This document shows, in pieces, positions 31,501-44,050 of a DNA stretch of 64,000 nt. The stretch is from Saprospiraceae bacterium. GTDB taxonomy: Bacteria; Bacteroidota; Bacteroidia; Chitinophagales; Saprospiraceae. The stretch is from NCBI GenBank assembly GCA_016716335.1, contig JADJWN010000022.1:47095-111094 (forward strand), in the 5' to 3' direction. A program made the translations under genes and the position numbers. The notes below the pieces were generated by a model. It was not told where the DNA came from and searched no databases. It saw nothing but the letters and a program-made list of their open reading frames with translations. Position 1 is the stretch's first letter. Each line of letters starts with the position of its first letter.

Positions 31501-34500
31501 CCTGCACAGATATCGGTCGTTCCACTGATGACTGCTGTCGGACCGCTGTTGAGGTTGATGTTTGCGGATGTTTCTCCTGTACAGCCGTTGATGTCAGTTA
31601 CTGTTACTCTTACCGTACCGGCACTGTTCACTACTCTCGTGGCGCCTGTGCTGCCGTTGTCCCAAACATAACTCACTCCGCCACTTGCGGTCAAGGTCGT
31701 GCTGCTGCCTGCACAGATATCGGTCGTTCCGCTGATGACTGCTGTCGGGCCGCTATTGATATTAATATTTGCGGATGTCTCTCCCGTACAGCCGTTGCTG
31801 TCAGTTACTGTTACTCTTACCGTACCGGCACTGTTCACTACTCTCGTGGCGCCTGTGCTGCCGTTGTCCCAAACATAACTCACTCCGCCACTTGCGGTCA
31901 AGGTCGTGCTGCTGCCTGCACAGATATCGGTCGTTCCGCTGATGACTGCTGTCGGGCCGCTATTGATATTAATATTTGCGGATGTCTCTCCCGTACAGCC
32001 GTTGCTGTCAGTTACTGTTACTCTTACCGTACCGGCACTGTTCACTACTCTCGTGGCGCCTGTGCTGCCGTTGTCCCAAACATAACTCACTCCGCCACTC
32101 GCTGTCAAGGTGGTGCTGCTGCCTGCACAGATATCGGTCGTTCCGCTGATTACTGCTGTCGGGCCACTATTGATATTAATATTTGCGGATGTCTCTCCTG
32201 TACAGCCGTTGCTGTCAGTTACTGTTACTCTTACCGTAACGGCACTGTTCACTATTCTTGTAGCGCCTGTGCTGCTGTTGTCCCAAACATAACTCACTCC
32301 GCCACTTGCGGTCAAGGTCGTGCTGCTGCCTGCACAGATATCGGTCGTTCCGCTGATGACTGCTGTCGGGCCGCTATTGATATTAATATTTGCGGATGTC
32401 TCTCCCGTACAGCCGTTGCTGTCAGTTACTGTTACTCTTACCGTACCGGCACTGTTCACTACTCTCGTGGCGCCTGTACTGCCGTTGTCCCAAACATAAC
32501 TCACTCCGCCACTTGCGGTCAAGGTCGTACTGCTGCCTGCACAGATATCGGTCGTTCCACTGATGACGGCTGTCGGGCCGCTGTTGAGGTTGATGTTTGT
32601 GGAAGTCTCTCCAGTACAGCCATTGCTGTCTGTCACCGTTACTCTTACCGTTCCGGCACTGTTCACTACTCTCGTGGCGCCTGTGCTGCCGTTGTCCCAA
32701 ACATAACTCACTCCGCCACTTGCGGTCAAGGTCGTGCTGCTGCCTGCACAGATATCGGTCGTTCCACTGATGACTGCTGTCGGACCGCTGTTGAGGTTGA
32801 TGTTTGCGGATGTTTCTCCTGTACAGCCGTTGATGTCAGTTACTGTTACTCTTACCGTACCGGCACTGTTCACTACTCTCGTGGCGCCTGTGCTGCCGTT
32901 GTCCCAAACATAACTCACTCCGCCACTTGCGGTCAAGGTCGTGCTGCTGCCTGCACAGATATCGGTCGTTCCACTGATGACTGCTGTCGGACCGCTGTTG
33001 AGGTTGATATTCGCGGATGTTTCTCCTGTACAGCCATTGTTGTCGGTCACCGTTACTTTTACCGTACCAGCACTGTTCACCACTCTCGTGGCGCCTGTGC
33101 TGCCGTTGTCCCAAACATAACTCACTCCGCCACTTGCCGTCAAGGTCGTGCTGCTGCCCGCACAGATATCGGTCGTTCCACTGATTACTGCTGTCGGGCC
33201 GCTGTTGAGGTTGATATTCGCGGATGTTTCTCCTGTACAGCCGTTGTTGTCGGTCACTGTTACTCTTACCGTTCCGGCACTGTTTACCACTCTCGTGGCA
33301 CCTGTGCTGCCGTTGTCCCAAACATAACTCACTCCGCCACTTGCCGTCAAGGTCGTGCTGCTGCCCGCACAGATATCGGTCGTTCCACTGATTACTGCTG
33401 TCGGGCCGCTGTTGAGGTTGATATTTGCGGATGTTTCTCCTGTACAGCCGTTGTTGTCGGTCACCGTTACTCTTACTGTTCCGGCACTGTTTACCACTCT
33501 CGTGGCACCTGTGCTGCCGTTGTCCCAAACATAACTCACTCCGCCACTCGCCGTCAAGGTCGTGCTGCTGCCCGCACAGATATCGGTTGTTCCACTTATT
33601 ACGGCTGTCGGACCGCTGTTGAGGTTGATATTTGCGGATGTTTCTCCTGTACAGCCATTATTGTCGGTCACCGTTACTCTTACCGTTCCGGCACTATTTA
33701 CCACTCTCGTGGCGCCTGTGCTGCCGTTGTCCCAAACATAACTCACTCCGCCACTCGCCGTCAAGGTCGTGCTGCTGCCTGCACAGATATCGGTCGTTCC
33801 ACTGATTACGGCTGTCGGGCCACTGTTGAGGTTGATATTCGCGGATGTTTCTCCTGTACAGCCATTATTGTCGGTCACCGTTACTCTTACCGTTCCGGCA
33901 CTATTTACCACTCTCGTGGCGCCTGTGCTGCCGTTGTCCCAAACATAACTCACTCCACCACTTGCCGTCAAGGTCGTGCTGCTGCCTGCACAGATATCGG
34001 TCGTTCCACTGATGACTGCTGTCGGGCCGCTGTTGAGGTTGATATTTGCAGAAGTCTCTCCCGTACAGCCGTTGCTATCGGTTACTGTTACTCTTACTGT
34101 TCCGGCACTGTTTACCACTCTGGTAGCTCCTGTGCTGCCGTTGTCCCACAGGTAACTCACTCCACCACTTGCCGTCAAGGTCGTGCTGCTGCCCGCACAG
34201 ATATCGGTTGTTCCACTGATTACTGCCGTTGGGCTATTATTCACATTTAATGTTCTGCTTGCTGTACCTGTACAACCAGAGGCATCTGACACAGTCACTG
34301 TATAAGTGCCGGGAGATGAAACAACCACTGTGGGACCGGTTTGAAAATTACTCCAGATGTAATTCACTCCGCCTGATGCGGTAAAAGTGGTAGTTTCACC
34401 ACTACAGATGGTATTATTTCCGGTAATATTTGCATTCAAAGACGCACTCACTGTAACTTTAGTCGTATCACTACAGATGCCTGTGTCATAAATGAAAAAA

Positions 34501-35525
34501 TATTCCCCCGTACTTCCTGGTAAAAAACTCACATTAGCCTGTCCTCCGGTGGTAGATCCCAAATTTGCCCCGGGAGGATTTGTGGGTATTCCAGACCAAT
34601 TTCCGCCAGCAGCGGGAGTAGCAATTAAATTCAAGTTTCCAGAACCGCACAATTGTAAATCATTTCCCGCATTGGGTTTTACCTGAAGGTCTATATTCAA
34701 AGTATCAGCACATCCTCTGGCGTCAGCAACTATGAGCGTATATAAACCATTATTTCCAGCCGAGGCCGGAGATATAAATAGATCTTCATTACTGGAAGTG
34801 TGCCCGGGACCTGACCATGCATAGGTCAATGGATTGTGACAACTGTAGGTCTGCGCATTTACATCTACATTGATATCACCGGAACATTCAAAATTATAGT
34901 TTACTTTTGGTTTAGGAGGATAAATCGTGGGTAAGTTACCCTGATACTTTTCCTGAATACCACCTATGGTAAATCCATTTTTAAAATCACCACCACCCAT
35001 TCCCGGTGCACTGGAATCAGGATCACTGCCATTTTCAAAAAAACGAATGGATCTTCCACAATCATTGGGAATCAATCCGGTAACTTTATTAAAATGCCTT
35101 ATTGAAAATAATTTAACAGTATCACCTGTCTGAAGATTGTTATATTGAGAGGTTGGAGATAAGGAAGGAATAATGCTGTAAAAATTACTCTGCGGTTGAG
35201 CTTCAGGTGCAAAGACAGTACTTGACACCACCCAATCCAATGGTATAGTACCCATGTAGGAGCCATTATTCTGCAAGGGATTAAATCTTTCGACAATGAT
35301 CAATGAATCCGAAGCCGGTACAATCAAAGTAATCTGTGCATTGAACTGTGTCCTTTGGGCGACAGTAGTTGCTGAACCAGACATAATTACAATGTTAACA
35401 TTGTATAAGCAGGTCGTGGTATCATATTTGAGCAAATATTTAACCCCATTCACCTGAGCTACTGCTTCTGTAAGACTACAAACAGCAAAAACTGCAATAA
35501 TAAGATGCGACAATTTCCTTACCAT
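16549..35525 (-). CDS. Giant surface protein 1: ~79 Ig-like repeats, CHU_C (T9SS type B) end
   Basis: Predicted outer-surface adhesin, SprB-like in plan. The start at 35525 gives a signal peptide ending EAVAQ. Order: the roughly 190-residue N-module shared with the two neighbours; two PKD/Ig-like domains; 25 near-identical 69-residue units (29.1-34.2 kb); five divergent units; 47 alternating A/B units (18.3-28.1 kb); several unique Ig-like domains; and a C-terminal CHU_C domain (FDRWGNLVY, then EPWDGTFKG, then GVYTFLFTY and DKLAGDITVIR). Each repeat has two cysteines (ICxG and NGC), suggesting one disulfide. The frame is broken at about nine sites. Reversing the indels gives 18,972 bases, a multiple of three, or 6,323 residues. 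Repeat collapse or expansion in assembly is possible. Confidence 0.85.
18851..20970. repeat. Copy 1 of a ~2.1-kb near-identical block within the array
   Basis: This block matches 23407-25530 almost base for base, at an offset of 4,553 to 4,556 that changes only at single indels. Identity starts at the A unit near 18851 and is lost near 20.98 kb. Indels unique to this copy are an extra T near 19431 and an extra CC near 19835, plus a local scramble near 20008. Confidence 0.75.
23407..25530. repeat. Copy 2 of the ~2.1-kb near-identical block
   Basis: Partner of 18851-20970. Indels unique to this copy are an extra C near 24893 and an extra T near 25074. A CC for TT change lies near 25418. The block holds about ten units, and its edges do not coincide with any mobile-element feature. 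Confidence 0.75.
29090..34230 (-). repeat. Tandem array, 25 units of 207 bp (single type)
   Basis: Twenty-five copies of a 69-residue unit reading ICAGSSTTLTASGG, YVWDNGSTGAT, VTVTD-NGCTGE and GPTAVISGTTD. GCACAGATATCGGT marks each unit at 207-bp spacing from 29226 to 34196. A five-unit block recurs at a 1,035-bp offset (29.5-30.3 kb and 30.5-31.3 kb). Frame breaks lie near 29324, 31152 and 31370, with a compensating pair near 30952/30970. Confidence 0.9.
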
Positions 35526-35652
35526 TCCTGAGATGTCTTAAAGTAAAAAATCGGTTTTTCACACTGGAAGGACCGGTAAGCAGGAAATTAATATTTATCT
35601 CAAAGAGTGATGTTCGGCCGGGAAAATTTCGGAACTTTTTCCGACCTGGATT

Positions 35653-35687
35653 AAAAACGGCCGGCAAATAGATTTACCGACCGTTTT
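35653..35687 (-). terminator. Intrinsic terminator of giant gene 2
   Basis: On the minus strand AAAACGGTCGG pairs with CCGGCCGTTTT through 11 positions including one G-T wobble, with a 12-base loop and a final T. It starts about 30 bases after the gene 2 stop. A second short hairpin (TCGGAA/TTCCGA, then AATTTT) follows about 30 bases further on and may back it up. Confidence 0.75.
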
Positions 35688-35715
35688 CAACCTGAATACA
35701 CTTTTTCAATATTTC

Positions 35716-38700
35716 TTAATCGATCTTTATCAATTTCCTGTACATCACCTGATCATTCACAGTGATTGCTATGGTGTAAACACCCGCTGTCAATTCATTC
35801 AAATTGAGTGCAAACGTATGTTCACCGGCCTGGGCCAGATGAGTTTTGGAAATCAATTGCAAAATTCTTGAGGATGCATCCATCAACTCTATCTTCACAT
35901 TACTTTCATCACTTAAATGCAGAGTTATGTTTGCATCGAATCTGGCAGGGTTCGGAAAGACACTGATGTTATATTCTCCTAAGTTTTGTACAGATACAAT
36001 CTTGCTGTAAGAAAACCTTTCATCTGTATCTACCTGCCTTATTCTGTAATAATAGACACCGGATTCTGAAATATCCCTATCCAAAAATGTATAAAAATTT
36101 ACATTATTGGAATTTCCATTTGCTTTTATCCTGTCAGAGACAATGCGGAATTCACCCTTCTCCCCTATCCTTCTCTCCACGAGATAATAATCTGCATTGA
36201 CTTCCCTGGCTACTGACCAATCCAATTTATGTACATTGTCCACTTTTTGACTGAAATATCCAGCCAATCTACCGGCAGAGCACCGAAAGCGATACCCATG
36301 TCAATATTCGGATTGATTACACCGGGCTGCATACTGATTCTTCTGGTGGTACCATAACCGAAACTGTGGTCCACATCACTGTCTCTGTCATCGGTTGTTG
36401 CCCTTGCCACAGTGGGTGAAAAACCCTGCGGAATCTGGAATTTTACATATATGTCTTTTTTCTGCAAATAATCCATTTCGTATGCACCATCAGAGTCCGT
36501 GATGGCTGTTGCCAGTTTCTGATGTGTATCTGCATCATAGGCTTCTACCAGCACACCTTGTACCTTCGGTTCCCATGCATCCTGAATACCATTCATATTT
36601 TCATCTCTCCAAACAAGGTTACCGGCTACTGCCATCGGATAATATCCTCCTGCAAGATCCAGTTTTACCTGTCCTGAAGTAAGACTGAAAGCATTGGTGG
36701 TACCCGGACCGTTTGCATTGGTCAGGTCACTGTCGGTATTTGGATTGCCACCACGGTTGGGTAATACCTGTACCAATCCTAAAGGAGGCATAATCACCTG
36801 TATGTAATATTGACCCGGAGGTACACAGAAAGCCCAGTAACCATCATCAGAAGGTGAGCCCGGTTTATGTCCGGTAAAGGTGAAATCCCAGATAGTCCAT
36901 GTTCCGAAGTGATTCCTCCAGATATTTACCCTCAGTCCGTTAATACCATTTTCCTGGGGATTCCAGATATCATTCTTATTGGTATCATACCAAACCTTAT
37001 CCCCGACCTGTGCGCAGATATATAATCCGGCATCTATGTCTGTCTTTGTCTCACCGGGAGCCAGCACGAAGGTAGCAGTGGTTCCCTGACCATTGACATG
37101 GGTAACGTCACTGTCCACATTCGGATTATTTCCAATCTTTGCAAATGTGAAACTATATTGAGCTGAAGGCATGAATCTGATATAATAGCTTCCGGCAAGA
37201 ATATTGGTGAATTGATAAGCACCGGAAGCATTTGTGGTAGTCGTGGCTGCGATTGTACCATTGGGATTCATCAATCTGACAATCACTCCGCCAATACCCT
37301 GCTCCCCTGCATCCTGAATTCCGTTACCATTCAAATCATTCCATACAAAATTGCCAACCGATCCTGTGGGATTAAATGGTTCTACCAGTATTCTTAAAGT
37401 TGCCTGATCACAAGCCCTTTCAGAAAAATCATCGCAAACTTCGTATGGACAATCCACAGGTCCCACAAAACCGGTAAATGGGGTAAATATATAACTACCA
37501 TCCGCATTCACCACAAAAGTTCCCTTGCCCGGAACTGTAGCATTCATGGGGGTCACCGTCTGTCCATGTCCTTCAGGATCCGTATCATTGGCCAAAACCC
37601 CTGCACTTGCAGGTTTGATCAGAGGCGTATCCATTGGGGTCTGTCCATAGTCATCCATTCCGTTTGTCACATTCGGGGCATTGTCAGAAATTACTGTAAT
37701 GTAAACCCAGGCATCCTCACAATTTTGTGGAGTCACCGCAGGTGTCTGGCATACTCTGTATCTCAGAGAGTCAAATCCAATAAAGCCATTGTTAGGAGTG
37801 TAAACATTGGTCACAGGATTGAAGCTACCATTTAAAGGTGCTGTTATAATCGTCGGATTATTCAATGAACAATTGCGGAAACTCTGACACCTGTCATTGG
37901 CCAGCATATTTACTGTGATTGGAACATTTCTCCGTGTCCTCACATAGTCATGATTGGCAACCGGAGGATTATTGCTTACAAAGGCTGCAATACTGTGATT
38001 TCAAAAGGAATGTTCTGACACATGGAAGACATCGGACCACTGCAAACAGGTACATAATACTGATATTTACCCGGAGTGCTGCAAACAAAGCTGTAAGTAC
38101 CGTTATTGGCCACCATAGGAAGGCAGGCAGCCGGATTACCGGCCACAGCAGTTGCCAGTCCATAGGTTCTGTTGGGTACATTAATGTCGTTTGTGCTCAG
38201 ATTGCCCTGCAGAGGCATATCTATATAGGTCACATCAAAGTCCGGATTGAAACAATCTGCTTTCACTTCAATGATTATGGAAGCAGCCGGAGAGGTACAT
38301 CCATTTACTGTCTGTGTAACACTGATAGTATAAAATCCGGCAGCAGTAGGCATCATGGTTGTGGTATTGGAAGTACTGAAACTCAAGCCTGCACCCAGAT
38401 TTGAAGCACTCCAGTTGTAAGTGGCAGAAGGATTGTTGATTACACTAAGATTTACTGTACTCCTGATACATACCTGATCAGGTGAAAAAGTCAACCCTGT
38501 CGGTACAGGAGGTAATCCGGGCTCTGTCAATGTCAAAGGTCCTGCAAACGGATTGTTGGCACAGCCTGACTGATTGGTAATTACAAAATTGGTGTAAGTG
38601 CCTGCCTGTAATCCGAAGAGGAATATAGTTCCAGCACCGGTCGTGGTAAAGGAAGTACTTACAGGCTGATTGTTTCTCAAGTAAGCAATATTGTAGGTAG

Positions 38701-41700
38701 TATTGGGCAGAAGTCCGCTGATGCTGATATTTCCATCATTTCCTGCACAAGATGGGTTTGCAAAGTTGAAATTACCCGATGTTAAATCCGGTGGTACAGG
38801 ATTTATCCCCACATTTATACTTGCAGCAGGTGAAACGCAATTATTTACAGTTTGGGTAACACTTATGGTATAATTTCCTGCTGCTGTTGCCAACATAGTA
38901 GTAGCATTGCCGGAGGCTGGGACTAAACCGGCACCTGATGCAGAAGCTGTCCAGTTGTAAGTTGCTCCCGGTTGTCCGGATGCACTTAAGTTGACCGTAA
39001 CTCCCAGGCAAGCCGGATTAGGATTGGCAACCAGGTTGGAAGGGGCAGCAGGAGGCGCTGGGTCTGTTAAATTTAACGGACCTGCAAAAACACCGGATCC
39101 GCAACCTTGTGCATTGGTCAAACTGAAATTTGCATATGATGCAGCAGATAATCCGTTTAATACAGCAACGCCGGAAGCATTGGAGGTAAACTGAACAGAA
39201 GCAGGCACTCCATTTCTTGAGTAATTCAAGGTAAAAGTTGTATTGGCCGGTAACCCGCTGAAACTTATGGATCCATTGGTACCACCACAAGTAGTCGGGT
39301 TGGAAGAACTCACACTTGAGCCAGTCGGTGCAGGTGGTAGTGGATGTATAGTAACATTTATAGTTGAAGCAGGTGAAATACAGTTATTCACTGTCTGTGT
39401 TACGCTGATAGTATATGTACCGGAAGTCAGCGCATTCATAGTGGTACTGCTTGTCGTGGACTGAACCAAACCAGCATTTGCTGAAGACGCCGTCCATGTG
39501 TAGGTAGCTCCCGGATTATTGGTCACACTAAGATTTACCGGCAGGCCCTGACAAACAGGATTTGGCTGAGCATTCAAACCTGCAGGTGCCGCTGGCGGAG
39601 CAGGATCACTCAATGTAACAGGTCCTGCAAAAACAGGTCCGGTGCATCCGCCAATGCCGGTAAGACTGAAATTGGTATATGTTCCTGATGAAAGTCCGTT
39701 GATAGTGGCCTGACCTGCACCATTAGTAGTGATGGCAGCAGTCTGAGGACTACTATTCCTGCTGTAATTCAAGGTGTAAATGGTATTTGCAGGTAACCCC
39801 GAAAGTTGTATCTGCCCGTTATTGCCATTACAAGTAGTAGGATTTACTCCACTGACATTGACACCGGTCAATGCAGGTGGAACGGGATGAACTACTACCT
39901 GAACTGAAGCTGAAGGAGAAGTGCAACCTGCGACTGTTTGTGTGACATTAATGGTGTAAGTACCCGCTGCTATGGCATTCATGCTGTTGGTATTGGTAGT
40001 AGAAGAGCCAAGACCTGCATTTGGACTTGAAGCTGTCCAGGTAAAAGTGGCTCCTGCATTGCTGGTAACACTGAGATTCACCTGGGTACCGAGACACAGC
40101 GGATTAGGTACAGCCGTCAGGTTGGCCGGAGCAGCCGGTGCATTTGGATCAGAAAGACTGATGGTACCGGTGAAAGTACCTGAAGTACAATTATTTGCAT
40201 TGGTAATGGTAAATCCTGAGTAACTTCCGGACGAAAGTCCTGTAATAGTAACTACTCCACCCGCATTGGAAGTGACGTTGGCCGTTTGGGGATTACCGTT
40301 ACGTGTATAATTTATGGTAAATGAGGCATTGGCAGCAAGACCTGAAATGCTGATACTACCATTGGTACCGGCACATACCGTAGGATTAACAGAGGTAATA
40401 TTTCCTGCGGTTGGAGTAGGTGGTGCTGCATTTACATTTACAGTGATAGTTGCTGCCGGCGAAGTACAGCCTGCCACAGTCTGAGTAACGCTGATGATGT
40501 AACTTCCTGCCGCGGTCGGCGTCATGGTCGTAGTATTTACAGTTGAAGAGACCAGACCGGCATTAGCAGACGAAGCAGACCAGAAATAGGTAGCCCCCGG
40601 ATTATTGGTCACACTCAAGCTTACAGGTAAGCCTACACAAACCGGATTTGGATTGGCTGCCAATCCAGCTGGTGCCGGAGGTGCATTAGGATCTGTCAGA
40701 TTGATGGGACCTGCAAATACACCGGACGGACAATTGGAAGTATTAACAATGGTAAAATTGGTATAACTACCAGCTGTAAGATTATTGATGACTGCAACCC
40801 CACTTGCATTGGTGGTTACATTGGCTGAAGCAGGATTGCCATTTCTGGAATAATTGATGGTATATGCAGTATTTGGCAAAAGACCTGAAATAGATATACT
40901 TCCATTGTTGCCTCCACAATTCGTTGGATTTACTGAAGTAAAATTACCGCTTGAAGGCGTGGGCGGAACAGGGTTTACTGTGACATTGATTGTGGAAACC
41001 GGTGAAGTACAGCCGGTAACAGAGATGGTAATACTCACCGTGTACGTACCCGTTTGAGTAGGTGTCATAGTAGTACTGGCAGCATTTGCAGAGACAAGTC
41101 CGGCATTAGGAGAGGATGCCGACCAGGAATAAGTGGCTCCTGCCACCGCAGTCACCGATAAAGCCACCTGATTGCCCAGACACACAGGGTTAGGGTTGGC
41201 AGTAAGATTGGCCGGAGCAGCAGGCGTAGCAGGATCTGACAGCGTCACGGGTCCCGGATAAACACCGGACTCACATCCGCTCACATTTACGATTTTGAAA
41301 TCAGTATATACTCCCTGTGTCAATCCTGTAAGGATAGCCACTCCGGAACTGTTGGTTGTAACATTTACGGTATCCGGTATATTGTTCTTTTTGTAGATAA
41401 TGGTAAAGAGTGTCAAAGTAGGCAGACCACTCAGACTTATAGTTCCATTACTTGCTCCGCAGGTTGTAGGATTGGTGGAGGTGACTGTTGCTCCGGTCGG
41501 CGTGGGAGGAGCACTGTTGATGGAAACTCCGATGGAAGCCGGCACAGAAGTACAACCTGCCACTGTCTGGGTCACATTGATGGTATAGAAACCGCTGGTG
41601 ACAGGTACCATAGTATTAGTATTGGTGGTGCTGCCGGCCAATCCCGCATTCGGTGAAGAAGCAGTCCAGTTAAATGTTGCTCCCGGATTATTGGTCACAC

Positions 41701-43911
41701 TCAAACTCACTGTGGTACCGGCACAGGTTGGATTGGGTGATGCCGCAAGGTTGGCAGGAGCCGGGGGTGCATCCGGGTCTGTCAACGTGACAGGACCTGA
41801 ATAAACGCCTGATGTACAACCTGCAGCATTACTAATACTGAAGTTACTGTAAGTACCCGCAGATTGATTGCTCAATGTAATGACTCCACTACCATTTGAT
41901 GTCAGGTTGGCAAACAGTTGAAGTGCATTTTTAAAATAATTAAGCGTGTAAGCTGTATTGGGTAGCAAGCCAGAAATACTGATGGATCCGTTGCTTCCGC
42001 CACATGAAGATGGATTCTGGAAACTGACTGTACCTGCCGAAGGTGTAGGAGGAGTAGGACTCACAACTACCACGAACGTGGCGGGATCCGAAGCACATTC
42101 ATTTACGGTCTGTGTTACACTTATGGTATAAGACCCGGTAGCCAAAGGAGTCATTGTTGTTGAAGAGGATGTAGAACTGACCAAGCCCGCATTTGCCGAG
42201 CTCGCTGTCCAGGTATAGGTGGCTCCCGGATTGTTGGTCACAGAAAGGTTCACAGGATTGCCAAGGCATACCGGATTAGGATTAGCTGTCAGGTTAGAGG
42301 GGATGGCCGGAGTCGGATTGACGTTGAACAATACCACATTGCTGGTATCATAACAAACCGGATCCCCGTTGATAATGTAAATTCTGCGGAATCTATGTGT
42401 ACCGTTACCTAATGATTGGGTAGTATAATTCTGCTGGTTATTACTACCCGGTGCATTACTGTAAGTACCGGCATTCAGACTGTACTGCCATAGATAACTT
42501 CCTCCTCCAGGAGTTGCTGCACCTCCGGTAATATTTACTGAACCACTGGTACCGCAATAAACGGATGGTGATACGGGATTCAATGTATTGCCATTGATCG
42601 TACAGGTGCAGTTATCATTTACTATAATTTGTGCCACATCTGTACATCCTCCAAGTGTATAGACCAAAAAGTAAGTACCCGGAGCTGTGAAGCCAGTGAC
42701 CGTAGTGGTCGGACTGTTAGGGTTGGTGATGTTGGCAAATCCCGCACTTCCGGCACCCAATGACCAGGTACCACTGCCGACAGCTGCCATGGTGGCAGTA
42801 CCGGAACTGAAACATCCCACAGGAGCAGGATCATCTCCGGCATTAGGCACCAAAATATTTACATTCATGGTGTCAGAACAATTACCAGAAGTGTATATAA
42901 AACTATATGTTCCGGTTGCAGTTGGATCAAAACTGACATTTGCCACCCCATTGGCAGCGGGGCCAAGATTGGCACCTGCACCATTATCAGGATGAGCAGA
43001 CCAGCTACCAGTATTGGGGTTAGTACCTGTGAGAGTTATGTTACCTCCCTGGCAGGCATTCTGATCAGGACCTGCCGATGGTTTTGCTTGTGCATCTACA
43101 CTTAAAGTAGAGGTACATCCCCTTGCATCCGATACTGTTACAGTATAAGTGCCTGAATTGGCTGCCGTGGCAGGATTGATATTTACATTTTGGGTATTAC
43201 TTGTGTATCCGTTTGGACCGGACCATTGATAAGTTAATGCTCCCATACAGGCAGGATGTGTGGCTGTAAGTGCTATTTCGACACCACCTGAACATGCGGT
43301 TGTGGCACTCAAAACGGGCTTAGGTGGGAAAACTTGAGGTGCATTGCCTGTATATAACTGATTAGGAGACCCCATGGTAAAGCCATTGCTGAAGTCACCG
43401 CCCTCCATACCCGGAGCTGATGAGCTTGGATCTATTCCGTTTCTGAAAATCCTGACACCTTCTCCTGGCTGTTGCAGGTGATATTCAGACTGAAAAGCCT
43501 GACAGAATCCCCGGGAGCAAGATTGTTGTAAAAAGATGTAGGGGACAAAGTAGGAGTGATACTGATAAAATCACTTTGAGGCTCAGCGGCCGGTGCCACA
43601 ACTGTACTGGATTTCACCCATACCAACGGAGTTGTTCCGGTATAGGTTTGATTATTTTGTAATGGCATAAAGTTTTGGGCCACACTGACATTGCTGCCTG
43701 TTGGCACCACAACTGAAAACTGAGCATTGAATTGCGCTCTCTGAGGAGCCGAAACGGCTGTACCCGATACAATAATCAGGTAGGCATCCCAGCGGCAGTT
43801 GGTGGGGTTAAATCTGAGTTGATATTTCACTGCCGTGACCTGTGCCTGTGCGCTTTGCACCATAGCTGTGCATGCCAATAATAAGGCATACATAATGAAT
43901 CTGATTTTCAT
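35716..43911 (-). CDS. Giant surface protein 2: Ig-like/PKD repeats, SdrD-B domains, T9SS type A tail
   Basis: Predicted secreted adhesin. Order from 43911: signal peptide ending QSAQAQ; the shared N-module; PKD/Ig-like domains; a repeat of about 180 residues in seven to eight copies (PNPxCxG plus GATYxWxAS half, then GGxNGSISxSGL plus GxYTxF half); a CFNPDFD module; two cadherin-like domains; and three SdrD B-like domains with VWNDLNGNGIQD-type calcium loops. The protein ends with a Por/T9SS type A sorting domain (ISVFPNPARFDANITL to YRKLIKID). Frames break near 43.47, 37.98 and 36.27 kb, each missing one base. Adding three bases gives 8,199 bases and 2,732 residues. SdrD-B and sorting-domain calls rest on clear motifs; ligand is unknown. 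Confidence 0.85.
38470..42280 (-). repeat. Two-domain repeat of ~540 bp, 7-8 copies
   Basis: A composite unit of about 180 residues recurs. Its first half has PNPxCxG, LSVTNNPGAT and TISVTQTVxGC. Its second half has NPTxCGGxNGSISxSGLP, NYSRN and SGVFAGPxxLTDP. Copies are more diverged than the arrays of giant gene 1 and show no recent homogenisation. Confidence 0.85.
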
Positions 43912-43968
43912 TTCCCTAACTTTTATATTTCAAAAACATCTTTTACAAACTTGGTCCCCTGAAGGGAG

Positions 43969-44042
43969 GGGTGTATTAAAGTTTTCCCGAAAAAGACACT
44001 CCGGAGCCCGAAATCCGGAGTGTCTTTAACTTTAATACACCC
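43969..44042 (-). terminator. Nested double-stem hairpin, terminator of giant gene 3
   Basis: An outer perfect 14-bp stem (GGGTGTATTAAAGT at 43969-43982 with 44029-44042) encloses an inner perfect 14-bp stem (AAAGACACTCCGGA at 43992-44005 with 44014-44027) and an eight-base loop. It lies nine bases after the gene 3 stop. The inner stem ends in A/T runs on both sides, so it could act in either direction. Confidence 0.8.
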
Positions 44043-44050
44043 TTACTACC

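Noticed and set aside
18300..34230. Regular repeat array considered as CRISPR or satellite
   Set aside because: Units are 207 bp with no separate spacers, and they are in-frame protein repeats with conserved coding.
29250..34250. Long plus-strand open frames (up to about 960 codons) opposite giant gene 1
   Set aside because: The repeat unit is 207 bp, a multiple of three, so an antisense frame lacking a stop in one unit stays open through the array. The predicted proteins are low-complexity, have no domain and lie opposite a clear coding frame.
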